Shown here in pieces: positions 10,424-19,230 of a stretch of 64,000 nucleotides of DNA. The stretch's first letter is position 1, and each line of letters begins with the position of its first letter. Position numbers and translations under genes: made by a program. The notes beneath the pieces were generated by a model. The model did no database searches, was not told where the DNA came from, and was given only the letters and a program-made list of their open reading frames with translations. Location of the stretch: assembly GCF_021353235.1 (NCBI RefSeq), contig NZ_JAJTWT010000012.1:1-64000 (forward strand), read 5' to 3'. This DNA comes from Pelomonas caseinilytica (GTDB lineage: Bacteria; Pseudomonadota; Gammaproteobacteria; Burkholderiales; Burkholderiaceae_C).

Positions 10424-10573
10424 CCCACCCCCTACTGGCTTCGCCAGCCCCCTCAAGGGGGCGCCACTGGCGGCCCGGCAAAGCCGGTTCCGCGGTGGCC
10501 GCTGGAGGGAGCGCGGCGCCAGGCGCGCGCAATCAACAGCTCTGCGTGAACTGAATCACGCGATGTCGGATCA
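10424..10573. repeat. Tandem hairpins after yidC (REP-like)
   Basis: CTGGC-TTC-GCCAG (10435-10447) is followed immediately by CCCCCT-CA-AGGGGG (10448-10461), and then a GC-rich stretch around GGCCCGGCAAAGCCGG. Comparable GC-rich hairpin clusters are common between Burkholderiales genes. No gene or RNA was recognised here. Confidence 0.45.
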
Positions 10574-10596
10574 CCCCCAGAGCGGGGGGCTTTCTT
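10574..10596 (+). terminator. Rho-independent terminator after yidC
   Basis: A stem CCCCC / GGGGG with a short loop (AGAGC) is followed by CTTTCTTG. It likely ends transcription of the rpmH-yidC group. Confidence 0.55.
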
Positions 10597-10699
10597 GTGC
10601 ACCGCGATAGGCGCTTCAATGGCCTCGCGGGGCAGAGAACACCGGCCCGGACGGGGCTCACGAGAGCGCCCGAACCCGGCCTCCCCCGCGCCAACATTT

Positions 10700-10733
10700 G
10701 AAACAGCCGCTCCATTGGGCGGCTGTTTCTTTT
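10700..10733 (+). terminator. Strong rho-independent terminator upstream of mnmE
   Basis: A perfect 11-bp stem GAAACAGCCGC / GCGGCTGTTTC with an 8-base loop is followed by TTTT. It ends only 19 bases before the mnmE start. Being the second terminator in 160 bases, it may end a short transcript beginning after 10596 or back up the first. Confidence 0.7.
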
Positions 10734-10752
10734 GGCGCCCGACAATCGCGCC

Positions 10753-12117
10753 ATGCTCGCCCGACACACCGACCCCATCGCCGCCATCGCCACCGCCCCG
10801 GGCCGCGGCGCCGTCGGCATCGTGCGGGTGTCGTCGCCACGCGATCTCACACCGCTCATCCAGGCCGTTTGCGGCCGGCCGCTCAAGGCCCGCGAGGCCA
10901 CCTACCTGCCCCTGCGCGACGCCCACGGCCAGGCCATCGACCAGGGCCTCGCCCTGCACTTCCCGGCGCCGCACTCCTACACCGGCGAGCACGTGCTCGA
11001 ACTCCAGGCCCACGGCGGCGCCGTCGTCCTGCAGCTGCTGCTGGCGCGGGTCATCGAGGCCGGCGCCGACGTGCGCCTGGCCGAGCCCGGCGAATTCACG
11101 CAGCGGGCCTTCCTCAACGGCAAGCTCGACCTCGCCCAGGCCGAGGCCGTGGCCGACCTCATCGACGCCAGCACCGAGGCTGCGGCCCGCAGCGCCAGCC
11201 GGGCCCTCGGCGGCGCGCTGAGCCATGAGGTCGGCGTGCTGCGCGACCAGCTCATCCAGCTGCGCATGCTGGTGGAGGCGACGCTGGACTTCCCCGAGGA
11301 GGAGATCGACTTCCTCGAGAAGGCCGATGCCTTCGGCCGGCTCGACCGCCTGACGGCGCAACTGAGCGCCGTCCAGGCCCGCACCCGCCAGGGCGCCCTG
11401 CTGCGCGACGGCCTCAAGGTGGTGCTCGCCGGCCAGCCCAACGTCGGCAAGAGCTCGCTGCTCAACGCCCTGGCCGGCGCCGAGCTCGCCATCGTCACGC
11501 CCATCCCCGGCACCACGCGCGACAAGGTCAGCCAGACCATCCAGATCGAGGGCGTGCCCCTGCACATCACCGACACCGCCGGCCTGCGCGACGCCACGGC
11601 CGACGAGGTCGAGCGCATCGGCGTGTCGCGCAGCTGGGAGGCCATCGGCGACGCCGACGTCGTGCTCTTCCTGCACGACCTCGGCCGCGTCGGCCAGGCC
11701 GACTACGAGGCCGAGGACGAGCGCATCCGGGCGCGGCTGGCCGGTGTGGACGCCAGCCGCATCGTGCAGGTCTTCAACAAGGCCGACCTCGCCGCCGCGC
11801 CGGCCGGCGAGATCGCGCTGAGCCTGAAGACCGGCGAGGGCCTGGAGGCCCTGCGCCGGCGCCTGCTGCAGACGGCCGGCTGGCAGGCCGTCCCCGAGGG
11901 CCTTTTCATCGCCCGCGAGCGCCACGTCCAGGCCCTGGCCCGCACCGCCGAACACCTCGCCCTGGCCCGCGAGATCGCCGCCCACCGCGACGCCGCCCTG
12001 GACCTGCTCGCAGAGGAACTCCGCCTCGCCCACGACGCCCTCGGCGAGATCACCGGCGCCTTCTCCGCCGATGAGCTGCTGGGAGTGATCTTCAGCAGCT
12101 TCTGCATCGGGAAGTAG
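10753..12117 (+). CDS. mnmE: tRNA modification GTPase MnmE (TrmE)
   Basis: With MnmG it installs the aminomethyl-type group on wobble uridine 34 of certain tRNAs. The 454-residue protein has the N-terminal folate-binding domain ([21 protein letters not shown]), a helical domain, and an inserted GTPase domain with [14 protein letters not shown] (G1), GTTRDK, DTAGLRD (G3) and NKAD (G4). The C-terminus CIGK carries the essential cysteine. The ATG at 10753 is preferred over an in-frame ATG 7 codons upstream, which lies in the terminator tail. It has no classical Shine-Dalgarno sequence. Confidence 0.97.
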   Translation: MLARHTDPIAAIATAPGRGAVGIVRVSSPRDLTPLIQAVCGRPLKAREATYLPLRDAHGQAIDQGLALHFPAPHSYTGEHVLELQAHGGAVVLQLLLARVIEAGADVRLAEPGEFTQRAFLNGKLDLAQAEAVADLIDASTEAAARSASRALGGALSHEVGVLRDQLIQLRMLVEATLDFPEEEIDFLEKADAFGRLDRLTAQLSAVQARTRQGALLRDGLKVVLAGQPNVGKSSLLNALAGAELAIVTPIPGTTRDKVSQTIQIEGVPLHITDTAGLRDATADEVERIGVSRSWEAIGDADVVLFLHDLGRVGQADYEAEDERIRARLAGVDASRIVQVFNKADLAAAPAGEIALSLKTGEGLEALRRRLLQTAGWQAVPEGLFIARERHVQALARTAEHLALAREIAAHRDAALDLLAEELRLAHDALGEITGAFSADELLGVIFSSFCIGK

Positions 12118-12253
12118 TCCGGCGTCCTCGTCTCCGACGGCGCCGGAGAGCGGTCTGCGCGGGCTGGTCAAGCGGCGGTTTGTTGATTTCGTTCGTTTCG
12201 TTTGCTTCGTTCATCGTCTAGGATAGGCATCCTCGCTTCCCGGAGAACCGCTC
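12118..12253. promoter_or_regulatory. Spacer before toxin-antitoxin pair
   Basis: It contains an inverted repeat TCCGGCG / CGCCGGA (12118-12147) right after mnmE, and a run of near-repeats of TTCGTT (about 12188-12211). The repeats just ahead of the antitoxin gene could be its autoregulatory operator. GGAG lies about 9 bases before the antitoxin ATG. Confidence 0.35.
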
Positions 12254-12727
12254 ATGCCCGCCCCGAGCCGGCGCCCGCCCCGGCTGCCCAACGACCGCGA
12301 AATCGCTCAGGCCCGCGAGGCCAGCCGCCAGCTCGCCCGCCTGCTTCCCCCAGGTGACGACGACACCGCCGCGGAGGCGCCGGCGCTTCGCCTCGTCACC
12401 GCCGACAACCAGCACGAGATGATCGCCATCCCGCCTGGCGCATTGCGCCTGCTGGTGGACATGCTGACCCAGCTCGGGCAGGGGCGCGCCGTGACCGTGC
12501 TGCCGCAAAACGCCGAGCTCACCACCCAGGAGGTGGCGGACTACTTGAACGTCTCTCGTCCCTACGTGGTCAGTCTGATCGAACAGAACAAGCTACCCGC
12601 GCGCAAGGTGGGCACGCGCCGCCGCGTCGCCTTTGAAGACCTGCTGCGCTTCGACGAGCAGCAGCGCGCCCGCCAGCGCGCTGCGCTGGACGAGTTGGCC
12701 CGTATCGACGCCGAGCTGGGTCTTTGA
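12254..12727 (+). CDS. Excisionase-type HTH antitoxin (putative)
   Basis: A 157-residue protein with a DNA-binding helix-turn-helix of the excisionase family: ELTTQEVADYLNVSRPYVVSLIEQNKLPARKVGTRRRVAFEDLLRF, at about 95-140. The N-terminal half is a basic, Pro-rich region followed by a small alpha/beta segment. It precedes a PIN-domain gene by 19 bases. That order (HTH protein first, PIN toxin second) is the standard type II toxin-antitoxin layout, so it is probably both the antitoxin and the repressor of the operon. The pairing is inferred from context. Confidence 0.8.
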   Translation: MPAPSRRPPRLPNDREIAQAREASRQLARLLPPGDDDTAAEAPALRLVTADNQHEMIAIPPGALRLLVDMLTQLGQGRAVTVLPQNAELTTQEVADYLNVSRPYVVSLIEQNKLPARKVGTRRRVAFEDLLRFDEQQRARQRAALDELARIDAELGL

Positions 12728-12746
12728 ACCCGCACCGGGCAAGCGA

Positions 12747-13316
12747 ATGAGCCACTTCACCGCCCTGCTCGATGCCAACGTCCTGCACAGCCAGCCCCTG
12801 ACCAGTCTGCTGCTGGAACTGGCCGAGGCGCGGCTCTACCGGCCAGCCTGGAGCGCGGACATCCACGCGGAGTGGCGCCGTTCAGTGCTCAGGGCAAGAC
12901 CCGATGTCGACCCCGCGGCACTTGACCGTCGTCGCGCCGCGATGGATGCCGCCCTGCCCGATGCCTGCGTCAGCGGATATGCCCCCTTCATCGAGGCCTT
13001 GACCCTGCCCGACCCCGGCGACCGCCACGTCTTGGCTGCAGCCGTGAGGGCCAAGGCGCAGGTCATCGTCACCTTCAACGAGCGCGACTTCCCGGCCGCA
13101 ACGCTGGCAGGCTTCGATCTGGTGGCCCAGCATCCCGATGTGTTCCTGCGGCACCTGGTGGACCTGCAGCCTGCCCTGGTGCGTGCACGCATCGAGCAGA
13201 TGCTGCTGGCTTGGCGCCAGCCGCCCAACACACCCGACGCCTTCATCGACACCCTGGAACGCGCCGGCCTGCCTGACACCGCCGCGGCCTTGCGGGAGCT
13301 TTTTGCGGCGGGGTGA
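12747..13316 (+). CDS. PIN-domain ribonuclease toxin (putative)
   Basis: A 189-residue PIN protein with the acidic metal-binding residues in place: LLDANVLHS (Asp8), PAWSADIHAEWRRS, LPDPGDRHVLAAAV and VTFNERDFP. PIN toxins cleave RNA, often tRNA or rRNA; its target is unknown. The start at 12747 directly precedes the first PIN strand. It is probably co-transcribed with the HTH gene and converges with the P-type ATPase gene 52 bases further on. Confidence 0.82.
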   Translation: MSHFTALLDANVLHSQPLTSLLLELAEARLYRPAWSADIHAEWRRSVLRARPDVDPAALDRRRAAMDAALPDACVSGYAPFIEALTLPDPGDRHVLAAAVRAKAQVIVTFNERDFPAATLAGFDLVAQHPDVFLRHLVDLQPALVRARIEQMLLAWRQPPNTPDAFIDTLERAGLPDTAAALRELFAAG

Positions 13317-13368
13317 CTCTGCCGGAACCCTGGCTCGGGCGCCCTGAGGGGCGAGTGCCGTCGAAACG

Positions 13369-15930
13369 TCAACGCCCGCTGCGCGACCGCCCCCAGGCCG
13401 CGACGCCGGCCCCCACGCCCACCGCCAACGCCACCGCGAGCAGCGTGGCGCCCAGGTCCGCGGCCGACGGCAGGCCGAAATGCAACAGCCCCCGCAGCGG
13501 CGGCCACAGCAGGGTCGCGGCGAGCGCCGCAGCCGCGGCGGCAGCGACGGCCCAGAAAGCTCGTGCGCCGGGCTCCAGCAGCGCGCGCGGCCCCAGACCG
13601 GCGGCGATGTTGGCGGCCACCAGCATCAGGTTGCCCACCGTGAGGCCAACGACGGCCAGGGCGCGGGCCTCGTCCTCGAGGCGGCCGGCGTGCAGGGCCA
13701 GGGCGTAGACGGCCAGGGTCGTGGCCAGCAGGGCGGCGCCCTGCAGCAGGCCCTCCAGCAGCAGGCCGATACCCAGCAGCCCGTCCGAGGCGCGCCGCGG
13801 CGGGCGGCGCATCACGCGCGGATCTTCCGGCGCACCCTCGAAGGCCAGGGAGCAGGCCGGATCGATGACCATCTCGGTCAGCACGACGTGGGCCGGCAGC
13901 ATCAGCGGCGGCAGGCCGAAGAGCAGCGGCAGCAGGGCCAGGCCCACCACCGGCACGTGGATGGCCGTGATGTAGACCATGACCTTGCGCAGGTTGTCGA
14001 AGATGCGCCGGCCCATGCGCACGCCGGCCACGATGCGGCTGAAGTCCTCGTCCAGCAGCACCAGGCCCGCCGCCTCGCGGGCCACGTCGGTGCCGCGCCC
14101 GCCCATGGCGATGCCGACGTGGGCGGCCTTGAGGGCCGGGGCGTCGTTGACGCCGTCGCCCGTCATCGCCACCGTCTCGCCGTTGCGCTTGAAGGCCTCC
14201 ACCAGCCTGAGCTTCTGCGCCGGCGACACGCGCGCGAAGACACGGACGGTGCGCACGGCCGCAGCCAGGGCAGCATCGTCCAGGGCCTCCAGCTCGGGCC
14301 CGGCCAGCACGCCCGCAGCCGTGTCCAGGCCCGCCTGCGTGGCGATGGCCGCGGCCGTGGCGGCGTGGTCGCCGGTGATCATCGCCACGGCGATGCCGGC
14401 GCTGCGCGCCTCGGCCACCGCAGCGGGCACGCTGGCGCGCAGCGGGTCCGCAAAGCCCAGCAGGCCCAGCAGGGCGAAGCCGTGTCCGTGCGGATGGTCG
14501 GGCAGGGCGGCGCCGTCGTGGTCGGCCCGGCCGTCGTGACGGCCCTCGGCCACGGCCAGCACGCGCAGGCCGTCGGCGGCCAGGCCGCGCACGCGCTCCA
14601 GCAGGGCCTCGCGGCGCGCAGGCGCCAGGTGGCAGAGGTCGAAGATGGCCTCGGGCGCGCCCTTGGCCGCCAGCCATCGGCCGCCGTCCTGCGCCGTCCA
14701 GGCCTGGGCCATGGCCAGCAGGCCGGGCGTCAGGGGGTATTCGCGCGCCAGCCGCCAGCCGGGGTGCAGGTGCTCGGTGCCGGCCAGCGCCGCGTCGCCC
14801 ACGGCCAGCACGGCGCGGTCCATGGGGTCGAGGCCGTCGCGCTGCGAGGCCAGCATCGCGTACTCCGCCAGGCGGTGCACGTCCTCGGGCAGGGCCTCGC
14901 CGGGGCGCGGTTCGACGTCGGCCTCGTCGGTGACGAGGCGCCGCAGCTGCATGCGGTTCTCGGTCAGGGTGCCGGTCTTGTCCACGCACAGCACGGTCAC
15001 GGCACCGAGGGCCTCGATGACGGCCGGCCGGCGCGCCAGCACCTGCAGCCGTGCCATGCGCCAGGCGCCGAGCGCCATGAAGATGGCCAGCACCATGGGG
15101 AACTCCTCGGGCAGCATGCCCATGCCCAGGGCGATGGCCGAGAGCAGGCCCTGGCGCCAGTCGCCCCGCGACAGGCCCCACCAGGCCGCGAGCAGCACGC
15201 AGCCGACGAAGGCGACGCCGCCGAACAGGCGCACCAGGCGGCCGAGCTGGCGCTGCAGCGGCGTCGCCTCGGTGGCGATGCCCGCCAGCGCCGCGCCGAT
15301 GCGGCCGACCTCGGTGCGCGGCCCGGTGGCCACCGCCTCCGCCAGGCCGTGGCCGGCGACGGCCAGGGTGCTGGCAAAGACCCAGGGCGCGTCGTCGCCC
15401 CCCGGCGGGGCAGCAGGCGGCGCAGCCTCGGCAACCGGCACGGCGGTCTTGCGCACCGGCACCGATTCGCCGGTCAGCAGCGACTCGTCGACCGACAGGC
15501 CGGCCGCGTCGCGCAACAGCGCGTCGGCGGCGATGCGCTCGCCCTCGCCGACGAGGAAGAGGTCGCCCGGCACCAGGTCGCGGGCCGGCAGGCGCTGCAC
15601 GCGGCCATCGCGGATGACGCGCACCTGGGGCACGGTCAGCTCGCGCAAGGCGTCCAGGGCACGCGCGCTGCGGCGCTCCTGGAAGAAGGTCAGGCCCAGC
15701 GTCACGACGGCGAAGCCGGCCAGCAGCAGGCCCTCGCCCAGGTCGCCGAAGGCGAGGTAGAGCCCCGCCGCGGCGAGCAGCAGCAGGAACATGGGTTCGC
15801 CGAGCAGCCCGCGCAACAGCGCTGCCAGGCCGGCGTCCTCGCGGCCGCGGAGTTCGTTGGGGCCGCATGCCGCCAGGCGCTGGCGGGCCTGCTCGGTGGT
15901 GAGGCCGGAGGGGAGCTTGGCGTCCGTCAT
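13369..15930 (-). CDS. Cation-translocating P-type ATPase
   Basis: An inner-membrane ion pump of 853 residues with the P2-type layout: a cytoplasmic N-terminus, membrane pairs, actuator motif TGES (153-156), membrane motif PEEFP (274-278), phosphorylation motif DKTGTLT (Asp317), then TGDGVNDAPALK, and C-terminal membrane segments. Classical calcium pumps have PEGLP in place of PEEFP, and the TM6 segment reads LTEMVIDPACSLAFE, so the ion cannot be named. It lies 39 bases after the lactonase gene in the same direction and may be the last gene of the sugar operon, or an unrelated neighbour. Confidence 0.93.
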   Translation of the reverse strand: MTDAKLPSGLTTEQARQRLAACGPNELRGREDAGLAALLRGLLGEPMFLLLLAAAGLYLAFGDLGEGLLLAGFAVVTLGLTFFQERRSARALDALRELTVPQVRVIRDGRVQRLPARDLVPGDLFLVGEGERIAADALLRDAAGLSVDESLLTGESVPVRKTAVPVAEAAPPAAPPGGDDAPWVFASTLAVAGHGLAEAVATGPRTEVGRIGAALAGIATEATPLQRQLGRLVRLFGGVAFVGCVLLAAWWGLSRGDWRQGLLSAIALGMGMLPEEFPMVLAIFMALGAWRMARLQVLARRPAVIEALGAVTVLCVDKTGTLTENRMQLRRLVTDEADVEPRPGEALPEDVHRLAEYAMLASQRDGLDPMDRAVLAVGDAALAGTEHLHPGWRLAREYPLTPGLLAMAQAWTAQDGGRWLAAKGAPEAIFDLCHLAPARREALLERVRGLAADGLRVLAVAEGRHDGRADHDGAALPDHPHGHGFALLGLLGFADPLRASVPAAVAEARSAGIAVAMITGDHAATAAAIATQAGLDTAAGVLAGPELEALDDAALAAAVRTVRVFARVSPAQKLRLVEAFKRNGETVAMTGDGVNDAPALKAAHVGIAMGGRGTDVAREAAGLVLLDEDFSRIVAGVRMGRRIFDNLRKVMVYITAIHVPVVGLALLPLLFGLPPLMLPAHVVLTEMVIDPACSLAFEGAPEDPRVMRRPPRRASDGLLGIGLLLEGLLQGAALLATTLAVYALALHAGRLEDEARALAVVGLTVGNLMLVAANIAAGLGPRALLEPGARAFWAVAAAAAAALAATLLWPPLRGLLHFGLPSAADLGATLLAVALAVGVGAGVAAWGRSRSGR

Positions 15931-15969
15931 GCGCCCAGTGTCGCAAAGCGACGCCGGCGCACCGTGCCG

Positions 15970-16896
15970 TCAGGCGTCGTTGAAGAGGGGCTCGGGCAGG
16001 GCCAGGCCCGCGCCCACCGTCACGCCGAAGAGGCTGCCCGACAGCGGCCTGGACATCAGCTCGGCGCTGCTCAGGCCCGCGCGGGCACTGGTGACGAGGA
16101 GCTGGTCGCCGTTCGGGCCACCGAGGGCCGGGCAGGTGGGGTTGCTGACGGGCACGGCATGGCGGCCGAGGAAGCGGCCATCGGGCGCGTAGCGGGCCAC
16201 GGCGCCGTTGCCCCATTCGGCATTCCACAGGCAGCCCTGGGCGTCGACGATGGAGCCGTCGGGCGAGCAGCTGTCGAAGTCCTTGCGGACGAAGATGCGC
16301 GGCTCGGACACCCGGGCCGTGTCGGCGTCGTAGTCGCAGACGAGGATGCGCGGGTGCATGGTGTCGCAGTAGTACATGCGGCGCCCGTCGGGACTGAAGC
16401 AGATGCTGTTGGCGATGGCCACGCCGTCCAGCGCCAGGCGCCGCAGCCCGTGGGCGGCGGAGTACTGGTAGAAGCTGCCGATGGGCTGGCGGGGCTCGGC
16501 CTCGTCGAGCGTGCCGAAGACGAGGTTGCCGCTGCGGTCGCAGCGGCCGTCGTTGGCGCGAGTGGTGGGCAGATGGGCCTCGAGCGGCACGATCTCCTGC
16601 GGCTGCACGCTGAACTCGCCGGTGGCGCCCAGGTCGGGCAGGGTCAGCCGCGCCAGGCGCTTGGCCATGGCCAGCAGCAGGGCGCCGGAGCAGCCGTGGG
16701 CGAAGCAGCCCACGCGCTCGGGCAGGCGCAGCACCAGGGTGTCGCGGGCGCCGGGTGTCCAGGCGTGCAGGCAGCGGCCCTCGATGTCCGTCCACCACCA
16801 ACGGCCGGAGCCGGCATGCCACTGCAGGCCCTCGCCGAGGGTGGCGGCCTGGGTCAGGACGGGCGTGAGGGCGGGCAGGGCGAGGTCAGGCGTCAT
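15970..16896 (-). CDS. SMP-30/gluconolactonase family sugar lactonase (likely L-arabinonolactonase)
   Basis: It probably hydrolyses the sugar lactone made by the dehydrogenase of this operon to the open aldonic acid (L-arabonate). The 308-residue protein is a six-bladed beta-propeller. The family metal ligands are visible: Glu in TLGEGLQWH, Asn and Asp in RANDGRCDRSG with NLVFGTLDE, and Asp in CSPDGSIVDAQG. It has no signal peptide, so it is cytoplasmic. The start at 16896 overlaps the thioesterase stop by 11 bases. Specificity for L-arabinonolactone is inferred from the pathway; xylonolactone is also possible. Confidence 0.85.
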   Translation of the reverse strand: MTPDLALPALTPVLTQAATLGEGLQWHAGSGRWWWTDIEGRCLHAWTPGARDTLVLRLPERVGCFAHGCSGALLLAMAKRLARLTLPDLGATGEFSVQPQEIVPLEAHLPTTRANDGRCDRSGNLVFGTLDEAEPRQPIGSFYQYSAAHGLRRLALDGVAIANSICFSPDGRRMYYCDTMHPRILVCDYDADTARVSEPRIFVRKDFDSCSPDGSIVDAQGCLWNAEWGNGAVARYAPDGRFLGRHAVPVSNPTCPALGGPNGDQLLVTSARAGLSSAELMSRPLSGSLFGVTVGAGLALPEPLFNDA

Positions 16897-17353
16897 GGCG
16901 GGTTTCCAGGGCGGCGCGGGCTTGCTTGCGGGCCAGTGCCGCGGCGTGGCGGCGGCGTTCGTCGGGGGTGAAGGGGCGCAGCGGCGGCACCGGCACGGGC
17001 TTGTTGTCGTCCCCCACGGCCACCATCGTGAAGTAGCAGCTGTTGACGTGCCGCGTCTCTTGCGTGCGGATGTTCTGCGCCACGACCTTGATGCCCACCT
17101 CCATCGACGAGGTGCCGGTGTGGTTGACGCTCGCGAGGAAGGTGACCAGCTCGCCGACGTGCACCGGCTGGCGGAAGATGACCCGGTCCACCGACAGCGT
17201 GACCACGTAGCGCCCCGCGTACCGGCTCGCACAGGCGTAGGCCACCTGGTCGAGCAGCTTGAGGATGTTGCCGCCGTGGACGTTGCCGGCGAAGTTGGCG
17301 GTGTCCGGCGTCATCAGCACCGTCATCGTCAGTTGGTGGGCAGGCAGGTCCAT
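16886..17353 (-). CDS. Hotdog-fold acyl-CoA thioesterase
   Basis: A 155-residue single-domain YciA/BACH-type thioesterase that would hydrolyse acyl-CoA to free acid and CoA. The pattern NVHGGNILKLLDQVAYACASRYAG, with HGG and the catalytic-region aspartate, and the strand VTLSVDRVIFRQPVHVGELVTF are typical. A basic tail (RRRHAAALARKQARA) follows. It sits between the aldose epimerase (16 bases upstream) and the lactonase (11-base overlap). The tight packing shows co-transcription, but no arabinose step needs a thioesterase, so its role here is unexplained. Confidence 0.87.
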   Translation of the reverse strand: MDLPAHQLTMTVLMTPDTANFAGNVHGGNILKLLDQVAYACASRYAGRYVVTLSVDRVIFRQPVHVGELVTFLASVNHTGTSSMEVGIKVVAQNIRTQETRHVNSCYFTMVAVGDDNKPVPVPPLRPFTPDERRRHAAALARKQARAALETRHDA

Positions 17354-17369
17354 GGCGCTCGGGGTGGTG

Positions 17370-18431
17370 TCAGCTGAAGCGGTGGACTGTAGTGCTGCGC
17401 CACACCTCGCCCGGCCGCAGCACGGTGCTGGGCCAGTCCGGCCCGGCTTCGTGATGTGGCGAGTCGGGGTTGTGCTGGGTCTCCAGGCACAGGCCGTCGC
17501 CCTGGCGGTAGATGCGCCCGCCGGGGCCGACGAGGCTGCCGTCGAGGAAATTGCCGGAGTAGAACTGCAGGGCCGGCTCGGTGGTCAGCACCTGCATGCG
17601 GCGGCCGGAGGCGGGGTCTTCCAGCGTCGCGGCCAAGCGGAGGCCATCGGGGCCGGGCGGCCCGTCGAGCAGCCAGTTGTGGTCGTAGCCCTTGGCCAGC
17701 ACCAGCTGCGGATGGGCCTGGCGGATGCGCGACTCGATGACCGTGGGCTCACGGAAGTCGAAGGGCGTGCCCTCGACCGCCGCATGCCGCTGCGGGATGA
17801 GGTGGGCGTCGACCTCGCTGTAGCGCGAGGCCGCCAGCGCCAGGCGGTGGCCCAGGGCGCTGCCCTCGCCCGCGAGGTTGAAGTAGCCGTGGTGGGTGAG
17901 GTTGACGACGGTGGGCCGGTCGGTCGTGGCTTCGTAGTCGATGCGCCACTCGTTGCACCGGGCGCTCAGCGCGTAGCGCGCCTGCACCTGCAGCTCGCCG
18001 GGGAAGCCCTGCTCGCCGTCCGGGCTGGTGTAGCGCAGCACCAGCACCGCCGCTTCGCCGGGGCCGGGTTCGCCGGGCTCGGCCTGCCAGAGCCGGTGGC
18101 CGAAGCCGATGGTGCCGCCGTGCAGGCAGTTGGGGCCGTTGTTGCAGGTGAGCGGGTAGGCGTGGCCGTCGAGCTCGAAGCTGGCGCCCGCGATGCGGTT
18201 GCCGTAGCGGCCGATGAGGGCGCCGAAGAAGGGGTTGCGCTGGACGTAGTCGTCCAGGTTGTCGAAACCCAGCACCACGTTGCCGCTTTCACCGCGCGCA
18301 TCCGGCACGCACAGGCGGGTCACGATGCCGCCCAGGGTGATGGCCGTCAGCGTGAGCCCCAGACCGTTGCTCAACGTGTACTCATGCACCACCCGGCCAT
18401 CGGGCAGCTGGCCGTAGTCGCGACATTCCAT
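17370..18431 (-). CDS. Aldose 1-epimerase (mutarotase)
   Basis: It interconverts alpha and beta anomers of free sugars, here probably supplying the anomer used by the sugar dehydrogenase. It has 353 residues with the GalM family residues: histidines in CLHGGTIGFGHR and NLTHHGYFNLAG, and glutamate in LCLETQHNPDSPH. A good ribosome site (GGAGG) precedes the ATG at 18431. An in-frame ATG 15 codons upstream lies over that site and is less likely. It is 31 bases downstream of the dehydrogenase gene. Confidence 0.92.
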   Translation of the reverse strand: MECRDYGQLPDGRVVHEYTLSNGLGLTLTAITLGGIVTRLCVPDARGESGNVVLGFDNLDDYVQRNPFFGALIGRYGNRIAGASFELDGHAYPLTCNNGPNCLHGGTIGFGHRLWQAEPGEPGPGEAAVLVLRYTSPDGEQGFPGELQVQARYALSARCNEWRIDYEATTDRPTVVNLTHHGYFNLAGEGSALGHRLALAASRYSEVDAHLIPQRHAAVEGTPFDFREPTVIESRIRQAHPQLVLAKGYDHNWLLDGPPGPDGLRLAATLEDPASGRRMQVLTTEPALQFYSGNFLDGSLVGPGGRIYRQGDGLCLETQHNPDSPHHEAGPDWPSTVLRPGEVWRSTTVHRFS

Positions 18432-18462
18432 TTCTAAACCTCCAGGCTGGGTCGGCAGGGCC

Positions 18463-19230
18463 TCATGCCCAGCCACCGTCGACGACGAAGTCCTGGGCGG
18501 TGCACATGGCGCTGTCGTCCGCGGCCAGGAACAGGGCCATGGCCGCGATGTGCTGCGGCATCAGCGGGTCGGCGATGCACTGGCCCTTGGCGATCTCCTG
18601 CCGGGTCTCCTCGGTGACCCACAGCCGCAGCTGCTTCTCCGTCATCACCCAGCCCGGCACCAGCGTGTTGACGCGGATGCGGTGCGGGCCGAAGTCGCGC
18701 GCCAGGCAGCGCGTCAGGCCCTGCACGGCCGCCTTGCTGGCGGTGTAGGCCGGCATGCCGCCCTGCTTGAGCATCCACGAGATGGAGCCGAAGTTGACGA
18801 TGGAACCAAAGCCGGCGGCCTTCATGTCCGGCAGCACGGCTTGCGCCGTGAAGAACTGGTGGCGCAGGTTGACGGCCACGCTGGCGTCCCAGAACTCGGG
18901 CGTCGTCTCCTCGACGGCGTGGCGCTTGTCGTTGGCCGCGTTGTTCAGCAGCACGGTGAAGGGGCCGGTGCGCTCGCGCAGCGCGGCGATGGCGCTGCGC
19001 AGGGACTCGGCGTTCGCGAGGTCGGCCGCGACGAACTGCGGCGCATGGCGCGACGTCGCCGCCAGACGCCCGGCCAGGGCCCGCCCTTCGTCCGCGGCCA
19101 GGTCGATGAAGCCGACGCGGGCGCCCTGGGCGGCGAAGGCCTCCACCAGCGTCTCCCCGATGCCTGTGGCCCCGCCGGTGATCAGGACGGCGCGGTCCTG
19201 GAGGCTGGGATAGCGGGTGTAGGCGGTCAT
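18463..19230 (-). CDS. SDR sugar 1-dehydrogenase (likely L-arabinose 1-dehydrogenase)
   Basis: A short-chain dehydrogenase of 255 residues that would oxidise the sugar C1 to the lactone with NAD(P). The nucleotide motif TGGATGIG (about 18-25), LLNNAANDKRH, and the catalytic Ser in NFGSISW with YTASK (Tyr/Lys) are present; the C-terminus is DFVVDGGWA. The NNAANDKRH and NFGSISW stretches and the ending closely resemble Caulobacter-type D-xylose 1-dehydrogenase. L-arabinose is favoured as substrate because the neighbours make and process L-arabinose. It is the first gene of the leftward operon, reading from the shared control region. Confidence 0.85.
   Translation of the reverse strand: MTAYTRYPSLQDRAVLITGGATGIGETLVEAFAAQGARVGFIDLAADEGRALAGRLAATSRHAPQFVAADLANAESLRSAIAALRERTGPFTVLLNNAANDKRHAVEETTPEFWDASVAVNLRHQFFTAQAVLPDMKAAGFGSIVNFGSISWMLKQGGMPAYTASKAAVQGLTRCLARDFGPHRIRVNTLVPGWVMTEKQLRLWVTEETRQEIAKGQCIADPLMPQHIAAMALFLAADDSAMCTAQDFVVDGGWA

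Noticed and set aside
10424-10752. Possible tRNA or other structured RNA between yidC and mnmE
   Set aside because: GC-rich hairpins exist, but I could not build a cloverleaf or match a known RNA; treated as terminators and repeats.
12836-16822. 1328-codon leftward frame through the PIN gene, ATPase and lactonase
   Set aside because: Out-of-frame shadow; the overlapping genes in other frames carry complete family motifs and this one is Arg/Ala/Gly-rich noise.
13480-16971. 1163-codon forward frame opposite the P-type ATPase
   Set aside because: Antisense shadow rich in Gln/Gly/His without any domain; long open frames of this sort are expected at this GC content.
15970-17232. Lactonase start upstream of 16896
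   Set aside because: An earlier start would place the N-terminus inside the thioesterase gene in another frame; ATG 16896 gives MTPDLALPALTPVL directly before the propeller.
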